The notes under the pieces are model-generated. The model ran no database searches and had not been told where the DNA came from. It saw only the letters and a program-made list of their open reading frames with translations. A stretch of DNA of 7,393 nt. It comes from JBKPDV01 sp046728075. GTDB lineage: Bacteria > Acidobacteriota > Thermoanaerobaculia > UBA5066 > Gp7-AA6. The translations under genes and the position numbers were made by a program. How positions within the stretch are numbered: the first letter of the stretch is position 1; every line of letters starts with the position of its first letter. This document shows positions 1 through 4,897 of this stretch, piece after piece. The stretch covers positions 1-7,393 of the forward strand of contig JBKPDV010000154.1 of assembly GCA_046728075.1 (NCBI GenBank), written 5' to 3'.

Positions 1-228
1 GAACTGGCTGCCCCGGTCGAAGCGCCGCGCTTTCATCGCCGGGATCTCCGGCTGCGGCGTGAATCCGTCATAGCGCGCGACGTGGGTGGCCTGGAGCCCC
101 TCGCGCTCCTCGACGGTCATCGGCCGGATCGCGGTCTCACCCGCCATCAGCCGGCGATAGAACTCCTCGGAAGTCCGGCCCAGGGCGCAGACGGCCCCGG
201 TCCCCGTAATCACGCCGTGGGCGGTCAT
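1..228 (-). CDS. Beta-ketoacyl synthase, N-terminal fragment (runs off the window)
   Basis: This is the first 76 codons of a ketoacyl-ACP synthase, read from an ATG at 226-228 and cut by the window edge. The translation opens with MTAHGVITGTGAVCALG, the N-terminal strand and loop of the thiolase-fold ketosynthase family, followed by the usual FYRRLMAGETAIRP helix region, and ends near RRFDRGSQF, the segment that precedes the first core helix. The active-site Cys and both His lie outside the window, so I cannot tell an active synthase from a chain-length-factor-like partner that has lost the Cys. It lies downstream of, and in the same direction as, the complete ketosynthase at 328-1539, with 99 bases between them, which suggests one operon. 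No Shine-Dalgarno sequence is visible; the bases just upstream of the ATG are heptad repeat. Family assignment is firm, exact role unknown. Confidence 0.85.
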   Translation of the reverse strand, partial: MTAHGVITGTGAVCALGRTSEEFYRRLMAGETAIRPMTVEEREGLQATHVARYDGFTPQPEIPAMKARRFDRGSQF

Positions 229-233
229 GAGAC

Positions 234-317
234 GAGTCAGTAGTCGGTAGTCGGTAGTCGGTAGTGAGTCACGCGAGGGCTGGCCACTATCGACTACTGA
301 CTACTGACTACCGACTC
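234..317. repeat. Heptad array 1: inverted pair of AGTCNNN tandem arms
   Basis: The spacer between the two ketosynthase genes is almost wholly repeat. The left arm (234-266) is tandem AGTCAGT/AGTCGGT units. The right arm (285-317) is the same unit inverted (TGACTAC-type). The arms pair over 33 positions with 29 Watson-Crick matches around an 18-base loop (267-284). Three of the four mismatches (239, 246, 253) fall exactly 7 bases apart, at the same place in the unit; the fourth is at 261. In the minus-strand transcript the stem would end five bases before the ATG of the downstream ketosynthase, so it could affect that gene's translation or act as an intercistronic terminator or stabiliser. 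There is no T-run. Confidence 0.9.
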
Positions 318-339
318 GCGCGCGGCGTCAGCCGCGCGC
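318..339 (-). other. Perfect GC hairpin with the ketosynthase stop codon in its loop
   Basis: GCGCGCGGC at 318-326 and GCCGCGCGC at 331-339 form a perfect 9-base stem around a 4-base loop (327-330). The loop contains the stop codon (TGA on the minus strand, 328-330) of the ketosynthase gene, and one stem arm encodes its last residues Ala-Arg-Gly. Heptad array 1 begins directly after it in the direction of transcription. No T-run follows, so it is not a standard intrinsic terminator. It may be a 3' stability element or chance in GC-rich DNA. Confidence 0.5.
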
Positions 340-1539
340 AAAAACCACCACCGAGCTATTGCCTCCGAACGCGAAGGAGTTCGAGATCGCGACGCGCACG
401 GAGAGGTCCCGAGCTTCGTTGGGCACGTAGTCGAGGTCGCAGGTCGGGTCCGGGTTCTCGTAGTGGATCGTCGGCGGGATCTTTCCGTCCCGGATGGTCA
501 GAATCGTCGCCACCCCCTCGATCGCGCCGGAGGCGCAGAGGCAATGGCCGATCATGGATTTGATCGAGGAGATGGGGATCCGGCGGGCGCGGTCTCCGAG
601 CCCCGCTTTGAGCGCGGCCGTCTCGGCGGTGTCGTTCTGGGGTGTCGCGGTGCCGTGGGCGTTCACGTAGTCGATATCCGAAACGTTCACACCGGCGGAC
701 TCCAGGGCGGCGCGGACGGTTCGCCCGCCGGCGGCTCCCGAGGGGTCCGGTGCGGTCATGTGGTACGCGTCGGACGTCACTCCGTAGCCCAGAAACTCGG
801 CGAGGATCGGCGCGCGGCGGCGCTCGGCCCGCTCCCGCTCTTCGAAGACGAGAATGCCGGCCGCCTCCCCGATGGAAAGGCCCTTCCGGTCCCGATCGAA
901 GGGGCGGCACGGTTCCGGGTCGACCGATCGCAGCGAGTTGAAACCCGCGTAGGTCAATCTCGCCAGAACGTCCGAGCCCCCTGTCAGCACGACGTCCGCC
1001 AATCCCGCCGCGATCGCGTCGTGCGCGTAACCCATCGCGTTGGCCGAAGAGGAACACGCCGTCGTGATCGTGGATTTCAGGCCTTCGAGCGCGAAGTATT
1101 GAGCGATGCGATCCGTAATCGCGTCGGGAAGGTGGTTCAGGACGCGCGAGGGGCGCCCCTTCTTTCCGTGAAGGTGGCGATCGAAAAAGGCCTCCGAGTC
1201 GATCAGGCCGGAGGTTCCCCCTCCCAGAATCACGCCGATTCGGGTCGCGTCTTCGCGGGAGAAATCCAGGCCCGATTCCCGAACGGCCTCGGCCGCCGCG
1301 GCGATGCCCATCCGGTCCGCCCGGGACATGCGGCGCCTCTGGGCCGGAGTCAGAAAGGCATCCGGGATCTCGACGACCTGGGCGGCGGTCTGCGTGCGGT
1401 ACGACGAGGAATCAAAAAGGGTGAACTCCCGGATTCCGCACTCGCCGGCGAGCAGGGCCTTCCAGAAATCCGCAACGTTGGTGCCGATCGAGGTCACGGC
1501 GCCGATTCCCGTGACCACAACTCTGCGGGTTTTGTTCAT
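328..1539 (-). CDS. Beta-ketoacyl-ACP synthase, FabF (KAS II)-like
   Basis: A complete 403-residue ketosynthase that would condense an acyl thioester with malonyl-ACP in the cytoplasm. The N terminus RRVVVTGIGAVTSIG is typical of KAS II. The catalytic triad is intact: Cys162 in TTACSSS, His295 in NAHGTATP and His332 in KSMIGHCLCASGAIEG, with the conserved Lys327 before it. Length and colinearity match FabF (about 410). Two motifs differ from housekeeping FabF: GHCLCASGAIEG instead of GHLLGAAGAVE, and the C-terminal gatekeeper loop SFAFGGNSS instead of SFGFGGTN. I infer a specialised synthase, as found in secondary-lipid or aryl-polyene/polyketide-like clusters, rather than the primary fatty-acid enzyme; the second ketosynthase immediately downstream fits that. 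The ATG at 1537-1539 gives the family's normal N terminus. It has no Shine-Dalgarno sequence. A weak -10-like CACAAT lies 11 bases upstream. Confidence 0.93.
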   Translation of the reverse strand: MNKTRRVVVTGIGAVTSIGTNVADFWKALLAGECGIREFTLFDSSSYRTQTAAQVVEIPDAFLTPAQRRRMSRADRMGIAAAAEAVRESGLDFSREDATRIGVILGGGTSGLIDSEAFFDRHLHGKKGRPSRVLNHLPDAITDRIAQYFALEGLKSTITTACSSSANAMGYAHDAIAAGLADVVLTGGSDVLARLTYAGFNSLRSVDPEPCRPFDRDRKGLSIGEAAGILVFEERERAERRRAPILAEFLGYGVTSDAYHMTAPDPSGAAGGRTVRAALESAGVNVSDIDYVNAHGTATPQNDTAETAALKAGLGDRARRIPISSIKSMIGHCLCASGAIEGVATILTIRDGKIPPTIHYENPDPTCDLDYVPNEARDLSVRVAISNSFAFGGNSSVVVFARG

Positions 1540-1550
1540 GCCGGGAACGA

Positions 1551-1556
1551 TTGTGC
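1551..1556 (-). promoter_or_regulatory. Weak -10-like hexamer CACAAT before the ketosynthase
   Basis: On the minus strand CACAAT matches TATAAT at four of six positions and lies 11 bases before the ketosynthase ATG. Alone it would be unconvincing. It is listed because other gene starts in the window have the same arrangement: a -10-like hexamer 7-12 bases before the start and no Shine-Dalgarno sequence. No -35 match was seen. Confidence 0.2.
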
Positions 1557-1575
1557 CATACCGAGAGGCCGGGCC

Positions 1576-1675
1576 TCGGGACTCGGGACTCGGGACTGGG
1601 ACGGGACGCGGATCGGCGAAGACCGAAGGGCCTTATTGAATCTTCGAGTTCCGAGTTCCGAGTCCTGAGTCCCGA
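1576..1675. repeat. Heptad array 2: inverted pair between divergent genes
   Basis: This lies in the 149-base divergent spacer between the ketosynthase and the dCMP deaminase. The left arm carries CGGGACT units in tandem (about 1578-1597, degrading to GGGACGGGAC). The right arm (1645-1675) carries GAGTTCC/GAGTCCC units, the same repeat inverted; in the other orientation the unit is AGTCCCG or AGTTCCG. Positions 1576-1597 and 1654-1675 pair at 20 of 22, and both mismatches (1585/1666 and 1594/1657) would be G-U in a plus-strand RNA. The intervening 56 bases (1598-1653) include the ragged ends of both arms. The right arm ends exactly where the TAGAAT hexamer of the dCMP deaminase begins. Confidence 0.85.
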
Positions 1676-1681
1676 TAGAAT
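1676..1681 (+). promoter_or_regulatory. -10 element TAGAAT, probable leaderless start for dCMP deaminase
   Basis: TAGAAT matches the -10 consensus at five of six positions and ends seven bases before the ATG at 1689. Normal -10 to start spacing would put the transcription start at or within a base of the ATG, giving a leaderless mRNA. This fits the absence of any Shine-Dalgarno sequence. No recognisable -35 is present; that region is occupied by heptad array 2. Confidence 0.5.
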
Positions 1682-1688
1682 CCCGCGC

Positions 1689-2132
1689 ATGACCGAAAGG
1701 GTCGACTGGCACACCTACTTCATGAATATCGCGCGCCAGGTCTCTACGCGCGCCACCTGCCCCCGCAAGCACGTCGGTGCGGTCGTCGTTCGCGATCGCA
1801 CGATCCTCTCGACGGGGTACAACGGCTCGATCCGAGGGATGCCTCACTGCGAGGACATCGGCTGCATGATGGAAGATGGGCATTGCATTGCGACGGTTCA
1901 TGCCGAGGCCAACGCGATTCTTCAAGCCGCCCGCAACGGAGTCTCGGTGGCCGGCGGCGAGCTCTACACGACAGCCAGCCCCTGCTGGCCCTGTTTCAAG
2001 CTGATCGCCAACGCGGGAATCGCTCGGGTCTACTACGGCGAGTTCTATCGGGACGAAAAGTCTCTCGCTGTCGCCCGGCAAGCCGGAATCGAGCTGGTCG
2101 ACCTGGGAGAGAAGGTCGAGTCTAAGATCTAA
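1689..2132 (+). CDS. Deoxycytidylate (dCMP) deaminase, ComEB-type
   Basis: A 147-residue zinc-dependent dCMP deaminase. It converts dCMP to dUMP, feeding thymidylate synthesis in the cytoplasm. The catalytic motif is His71-Ala-Glu73, with His71 a zinc ligand and Glu73 the proton shuttle. Cys99 and Cys102 in SPCWPC complete the zinc site. The segment TGYNGSIRGMPHCEDIGC (residues 42-59) is characteristic of dCMP deaminases, and its Cys residues may form the second, structural zinc site seen in the family. Length is normal (about 140-180). The frame is open upstream to 1551, but that extension translates heptad repeat into low-complexity sequence, so the ATG at 1689 is the start. The C-terminal residues Glu-Ser-Lys-Ile and the TAA stop are encoded by heptad array 3. 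The gene converges on the receiver-PilZ gene 58 bases away. Confidence 0.95.
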   Translation: MTERVDWHTYFMNIARQVSTRATCPRKHVGAVVVRDRTILSTGYNGSIRGMPHCEDIGCMMEDGHCIATVHAEANAILQAARNGVSVAGGELYTTASPCWPCFKLIANAGIARVYYGEFYRDEKSLAVARQAGIELVDLGEKVESKI

Positions 2133-2199
2133 GTTTGGGTCTAAGGTCTAAAGTCTAAAGCGGTTGCTCCCGAACCTTAGACCTTAGACGTTAGACTTT
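2119..2199. repeat. Heptad array 3: inverted GTCTAAN arms between convergent genes
   Basis: Plus-strand units from 2119 are GTCTAAG and ATCTAAG, a five-base interruption, then GTCTAAG, GTCTAAA and GTCTAAA. From 2175 to about 2199 the unit is inverted (CTTAGAC-type). Positions 2138-2160 pair with 2175-2197 at 19 of 23, around a 14-base loop (2161-2174). The four mismatches (2138, 2145, 2152, 2159) are exactly 7 bases apart. The stop codon of the dCMP deaminase (TAA, 2130-2132) and that of the convergent receiver-PilZ gene (TAA on minus, 2191-2193) are both the TAA inside a repeat unit. Because 7 is not a multiple of 3, a run of three units supplies stops in all three frames. It could be a bidirectional terminator, but it lacks T-runs. 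Confidence 0.9.
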
Positions 2200-2871
2200 C
2201 TGTTCCAGCGTTTTCAAACAGTCCTCCAGATGCAGGCGCGGTCCGCCGGTGATCCGGAAGAACCGGCAGCCCAGACCCGGGTCCGGATCGGGCACCACGC
2301 GCACGACGATGGCCTCGGCCACAACGGTCCGGCCGGGTTTGCCGACGGGGACCTCGAAGAAGATCTCGAGGCGAGCGCCGACCGGCTGCCGAACCGTCGT
2401 CAGGATAAAGAAACCGCCGCGCGAAAGATCTCTCAGCGTCCCATCGTGCTGCGCGCCGTCGCGCCAGAACGTGACCGGCCAGCCCACGGCGGAGCGATTG
2501 CCGGCGCGGGGCTGGAGTCTCAAGTGCCGGCGAACGCTCTCGAGAAGAACAGCCTCGTCCAATGGCTTCTCCAGCCATTCGTTCGCACCCGTCCGCCGGA
2601 TCTCTTCCTCCCGGTATTTCCCCCCCGCGACGACGAGCACCGGGGTGTGCGCGAACTGCGAGTCGGCCTTGAGGACCCGGCAGACGTCGATGCCCGTCAT
2701 GCCGCTCATCTCCGCGTCGAGGAAGATGAGATCGGGTCGTTCCTTGCGCGCGACGGTCAGTGCCTCGGTGCCGCTGCTCGCGGTCAAGAGGCGGCAGGGG
2801 AGCCGGCTCTCGATCTGGGCGCCGATTTCTCGGAAGAAACCGGAGTCGTCCACGAGGAGGATGGATTGCAT
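2191..2871 (-). CDS. Response regulator: CheY-like receiver fused to PilZ domain
   Basis: A 226-residue cytoplasmic two-domain protein. Residues 1-120 form a receiver: acidic pair Asp8-Asp9, phospho-acceptor Asp52 in LIFLDAEMSG, and Lys102 in EKP. The conserved Thr/Ser that normally follows strand 4 (CheY VTA) appears to be Ala82 in VLVVAGG, so signal relay may be altered. Residues 121-226 look like a PilZ c-di-GMP receptor: Arg122-x3-Arg126, then Asp148-x-Ser150-x2-Gly153, spaced as in single-domain PilZ proteins. With no DNA-binding or enzymatic domain, output is probably by protein contact, for example in motility, exopolysaccharide or surface attachment. No histidine kinase is adjacent. 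The frame is open to 2946, but the extra 25 residues translate heptad array 4, so the ATG at 2869-2871 is preferred. It has no Shine-Dalgarno sequence; a perfect TATAAT lies 12 bases upstream. The last residues and stop come from heptad array 3. Confidence 0.9.
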   Translation of the reverse strand: MQSILLVDDSGFFREIGAQIESRLPCRLLTASSGTEALTVARKERPDLIFLDAEMSGMTGIDVCRVLKADSQFAHTPVLVVAGGKYREEEIRRTGANEWLEKPLDEAVLLESVRRHLRLQPRAGNRSAVGWPVTFWRDGAQHDGTLRDLSRGGFFILTTVRQPVGARLEIFFEVPVGKPGRTVVAEAIVVRVVPDPDPGLGCRFFRITGGPRLHLEDCLKTLEQKV

Positions 2872-2883
2872 GGGATGAGGGAG

Positions 2884-2889
2884 ATTATA
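2884..2889 (-). promoter_or_regulatory. -10 element TATAAT before the receiver-PilZ gene
   Basis: On the minus strand this is a perfect TATAAT, standing out in GC-rich DNA, 12 bases before the ATG at 2871. The predicted transcription start would leave a leader of only about five bases. No -35 match was found at 16-18 bases; that region is heptad array 4, and the one irregular 6-base unit of the array (ATCCGT, 2907-2912) sits where a -35 with a 17-base spacer would be. Confidence 0.55.
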
Positions 2890-2892
2890 GAC

Positions 2893-2961
2893 AGTCGCTA
2901 GTCGGTATCCGTAGTCGACAGTCGACAGTCGACATTCGACAGTCAACAGCCGGCAACCGGG
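2893..2961. repeat. Heptad array 4: AGTCGAC direct repeats
   Basis: This lies between the SDR stop and the start of the receiver-PilZ gene. Units in order are AGTCGCT, AGTCGGT, the short ATCCGT, three AGTCGAC, ATTCGAC, AGTCAAC, and then decaying AGCCGGC and AACCGGG, all in phase to 2961. AGTCGGT is identical to the main unit of array 1, about 2.6 kb away. Each AGTCGAC contains the palindrome GTCGAC, so the array can fold on itself without a separate inverted arm. One end lies three bases from the TATAAT of the receiver-PilZ gene; the other lies just downstream of the SDR stop codon. Confidence 0.88.
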
Positions 2962-2965
2962 CCGT

Positions 2966-3691
2966 TTAGACCACCCTTGGCCTCAGGACAATCTCTCCGT
3001 GCGTAACGTAGGGTGGTGAGGTCAGGACGGACATCAAGGCCCTGACCGCGTCTTCGACCTGGAGCATGCGAGCCGGCTCGAGGGTCGGACGAAACCGATC
3101 GAAGAATTCCGTATCGATGGAGCCGGCGCAAATCGCGGTGACGCGGACGTTGTCGGGTTTGAGTTCCTCGGCGAGCGCGCGGGAGAAGCCGACGACGCCG
3201 TGCTTGGCGGCGCAGTAGGCGGTTCCCTCCGGAAAGCCCTGCAGACCGGCGATCGAAGCGATATTGACCACGTCGGCGGGAGCGTTTCGCTTCAGCGCTC
3301 CCAGCGCGGCCTGGGTGAGATAGATCGGCGCCGCCAGATCGGTCTCGATCGTCTCGGCGATCTGCGAGCGGGTCAACTCCTGCAAAGGCGCGCGCCAGCC
3401 GAGGCCGGCGTTGTTGATCAGGATGTGGAGCTTCTTGTAGCGGGCGAGCAGCACATCCACCAGATCGAAGAGGGCCGGCACGCTCCGGACGTCCGCCACG
3501 TGATAAGCGGCCTCGCCGCCGGCGGCTGCAATCTCGGCCACCACCTCGCGGAGCTTCTCCTCGCGGCGAGCGACCAGGAAGACCGAGGCGCCGGCGCGCG
3601 CGAGCGCCAGCGCGAACCCCCGGCCGAGGCCCGAGGACGCGCCGGTGATGAGAGCCACTTTTCCGGCGAAGGGTTTCCCCGTCTCGATCAC
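2966..3691 (-). CDS. Short-chain dehydrogenase/reductase (classical SDR), probably NADP(H)-dependent
   Basis: A 241-residue Rossmann-fold oxidoreductase with the classical SDR layout. The cofactor motif TGASSGLG is at residues 16-23, NNAG at 93-96, and the catalytic Ser146, Tyr159 and Lys163 (YCAAK) have normal spacing. Arg42-Arg43 after the second strand favour NADPH over NADH. The Asn of the catalytic Asn-Ser-Tyr-Lys tetrad, usually in a VNL-type motif, appears to be Asp118 (IETDLAA). That is unusual and may change proton relay. The substrate cannot be deduced. The start is a GTG (3689-3691): the upstream frame reaches a stop at 3719-3721 with no ATG. There is no Shine-Dalgarno sequence; a -10-like TACACT lies nine bases upstream. 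It is transcribed away from the hydrolase at 3800 and toward the receiver-PilZ gene, with heptad array 4 after its stop. Confidence 0.92.
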   Translation of the reverse strand: MIETGKPFAGKVALITGASSGLGRGFALALARAGASVFLVARREEKLREVVAEIAAAGGEAAYHVADVRSVPALFDLVDVLLARYKKLHILINNAGLGWRAPLQELTRSQIAETIETDLAAPIYLTQAALGALKRNAPADVVNIASIAGLQGFPEGTAYCAAKHGVVGFSRALAEELKPDNVRVTAICAGSIDTEFFDRFRPTLEPARMLQVEDAVRALMSVLTSPPYVTHGEIVLRPRVV

Positions 3692-3700
3692 GACGGCAGC

Positions 3701-3706
3701 AGTGTA
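3701..3706 (-). promoter_or_regulatory. -10-like TACACT before the SDR gene
   Basis: On the minus strand TACACT matches four of six consensus positions and fits TANNNT. It lies nine bases before the GTG start, so the mRNA would have almost no leader. An ATGACC (3725-3730) 18 bases further upstream matches the -35 consensus TTGACA at four of six positions. Individually weak, it is consistent with the other gene starts here. Confidence 0.35.
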
Positions 3707-3784
3707 GCCGTGATTTCCTCAACAGGTCATCCCGCGAGTCGGAAGCCGTCGCGCGATGCCGAATTTTCGAAGTCGCGCCCCCGT

Positions 3785-3790
3785 TATCAT
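3785..3790 (+). promoter_or_regulatory. -10 element TATCAT before the membrane hydrolase
   Basis: TATCAT matches the consensus at five of six positions and ends nine bases before the ATG at 3800. This predicts a near-leaderless transcript, in agreement with the lack of a Shine-Dalgarno sequence. No -35 is recognisable. The 108-base divergent spacer it shares with the SDR start (3692-3799) contains no heptad array. Confidence 0.45.
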
Positions 3791-3799
3791 CCCCCGGCC

Positions 3800-4882
3800 A
3801 TGGACACCGTCACCCACGCGATCGCCGGCTCCGTCCTGTCCCGGTCCTCGGCTGAGCGGTCAGCCAGCCGGGCGGCGCTCCTGTTGGGCGCTCTGGCCGG
3901 AGCGTTTCCGGATATCGATTTCTTGTTCATGACGAGCCGTCTTCAGTACCTGCGGGAGCATCGCAGCTGGTCCCATTCGTTCGTCTATCTTCCGCTCTTC
4001 GCCCTCGGCTTTGCCCTCGTGACCCGGGCCGTCTTCCGCGGATCCCGCCTGGCGGTCCTCTGGCTCTTCGCCGCGATCGGCCTGGCGTCCCACATTCTGT
4101 TCGACTGGATCACCTCGTTCGGAACGATGTTCTTCGTCCCCTTCACCTGGAAACGCTTTTCGCTCGACTGGGTCTTCATTCTGGATCCTTACTTCACGTC
4201 GATCGTTTTTCTCGCGCTCGTGGCCTCGCTGATCTGGCGGTCGCGCGGGCGGCGGATCGCCGTTGCCGGAAGCGGCGCTCTGGCCCTGTACATTCTCTTC
4301 TGCGCGTTCCTGCACGCGCGGGCTCTCGCGACCTGGCAAAAAATGGATCGGCCGCCGGCCGGCGCGACCGTGGCCGTGCTGCCGCAATTTCTCTCTCCCT
4401 TCCGGTGGCTCGGGCTCTCCGAGAGGCCGGGGGAAGCTCATGTCGCGTTCTTCGACATCGGACCCTTCGCGCGCGCCGGCCCGGCGGATCCGCGGCCGCC
4501 TCGGAAATTTTCGGACGTGCTCCCGAGTCTCTCCGATTACTACCCGCCCCCCTCTCGCGCGCACATCCGGGTTTTCCGCCAGCCGCCCGAAACCCCGCTG
4601 CTGGAAGCTTGCCGGCGCGACTCCGACGTCGCGGTGTACCTCGCGTTCGCGCGCTTTCCGCTGGCCACTTTCCAGCCGGAGCCCGGCGGAGGAGCCGTGA
4701 TCACCTGGGAAGACCTGCGCTTTCTTCCCTGGTTTGCCGGTCCCTGGGGGCGAGACGGGCGAGGGGGTTTTCGCCGGGAGCCGTTCGTCTACCGCGTTCG
4801 AATGGATGCCTCGGGCCGGCCGATCGAACGCAGTTTCATCACGAGCTCGGGCGTCCACGCCGTGACGGAGTCGAACAACTAA
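3800..4882 (+). CDS. Membrane-bound metal-dependent hydrolase, DUF457/YdjM-type
   Basis: A 360-residue predicted inner-membrane protein of the DUF457 (YbcI/YdjM) family, annotated as metal-dependent hydrolases of unknown substrate. It begins with the family signature MDTVTHAIAG (His6). Other candidate metal ligands are Asp38 and Asp40 in AFPDIDFLF, His54 and His59 in HRSWSHSF, and His98 and Asp102 in SHILFDWITS. Hydrophobic segments at roughly 26-42, 60-79, 84-101, 131-147 and 156-172 suggest about five membrane spans. Residues 175-360 form a soluble C-terminal part containing WEDLRFLPWF and RREPFVYRVRMDASGRPIER, which I recognise only as a conserved tail of the longer family members. The frame is open far upstream across the SDR gene; the ATG at 3800 gives the family N terminus. 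The S9 peptidase gene follows after 42 bases and may be co-transcribed. Confidence 0.88.
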   Translation: MDTVTHAIAGSVLSRSSAERSASRAALLLGALAGAFPDIDFLFMTSRLQYLREHRSWSHSFVYLPLFALGFALVTRAVFRGSRLAVLWLFAAIGLASHILFDWITSFGTMFFVPFTWKRFSLDWVFILDPYFTSIVFLALVASLIWRSRGRRIAVAGSGALALYILFCAFLHARALATWQKMDRPPAGATVAVLPQFLSPFRWLGLSERPGEAHVAFFDIGPFARAGPADPRPPRKFSDVLPSLSDYYPPPSRAHIRVFRQPPETPLLEACRRDSDVAVYLAFARFPLATFQPEPGGGAVITWEDLRFLPWFAGPWGRDGRGGFRREPFVYRVRMDASGRPIERSFITSSGVHAVTESNN

Positions 4883-4897
4883 GCCCGGCGACTGAAC

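Noticed and set aside
234..317. CRISPR array.
   Set aside because: The units are 7 bases and contiguous, without 20-40-base repeats separated by unique spacers, and no cas genes are present.
463..1668. A 401-codon plus-strand open frame opposite the ketosynthase.
   Set aside because: No domain is recognisable, composition is biased, and the ketosynthase on the other strand has every active-site motif. It is a high-GC shadow.
1551..1688. A 46-residue N-terminal extension of the dCMP deaminase.
   Set aside because: It translates array 2 and spacer sequence into low-complexity residues; the family begins at about MTERVDWHTYF.
2119..2199. Classical Rho-independent terminator between the convergent genes.
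   Set aside because: A stem can form, but there is no run of T in either direction and the stem is not GC-rich. Termination here is possible but not of the standard type.
2872..2946. A 25-residue N-terminal extension of the receiver-PilZ protein.
   Set aside because: It is translated heptad repeat (RLSTVDYGYRL). A receiver normally begins right at MQSILLVDD.
3200..3799. N-terminal extension of the hydrolase frame, open for 200 codons upstream of 3800.
   Set aside because: It runs antisense through the SDR gene and its translation is low complexity. The family N terminus begins at the ATG at 3800.
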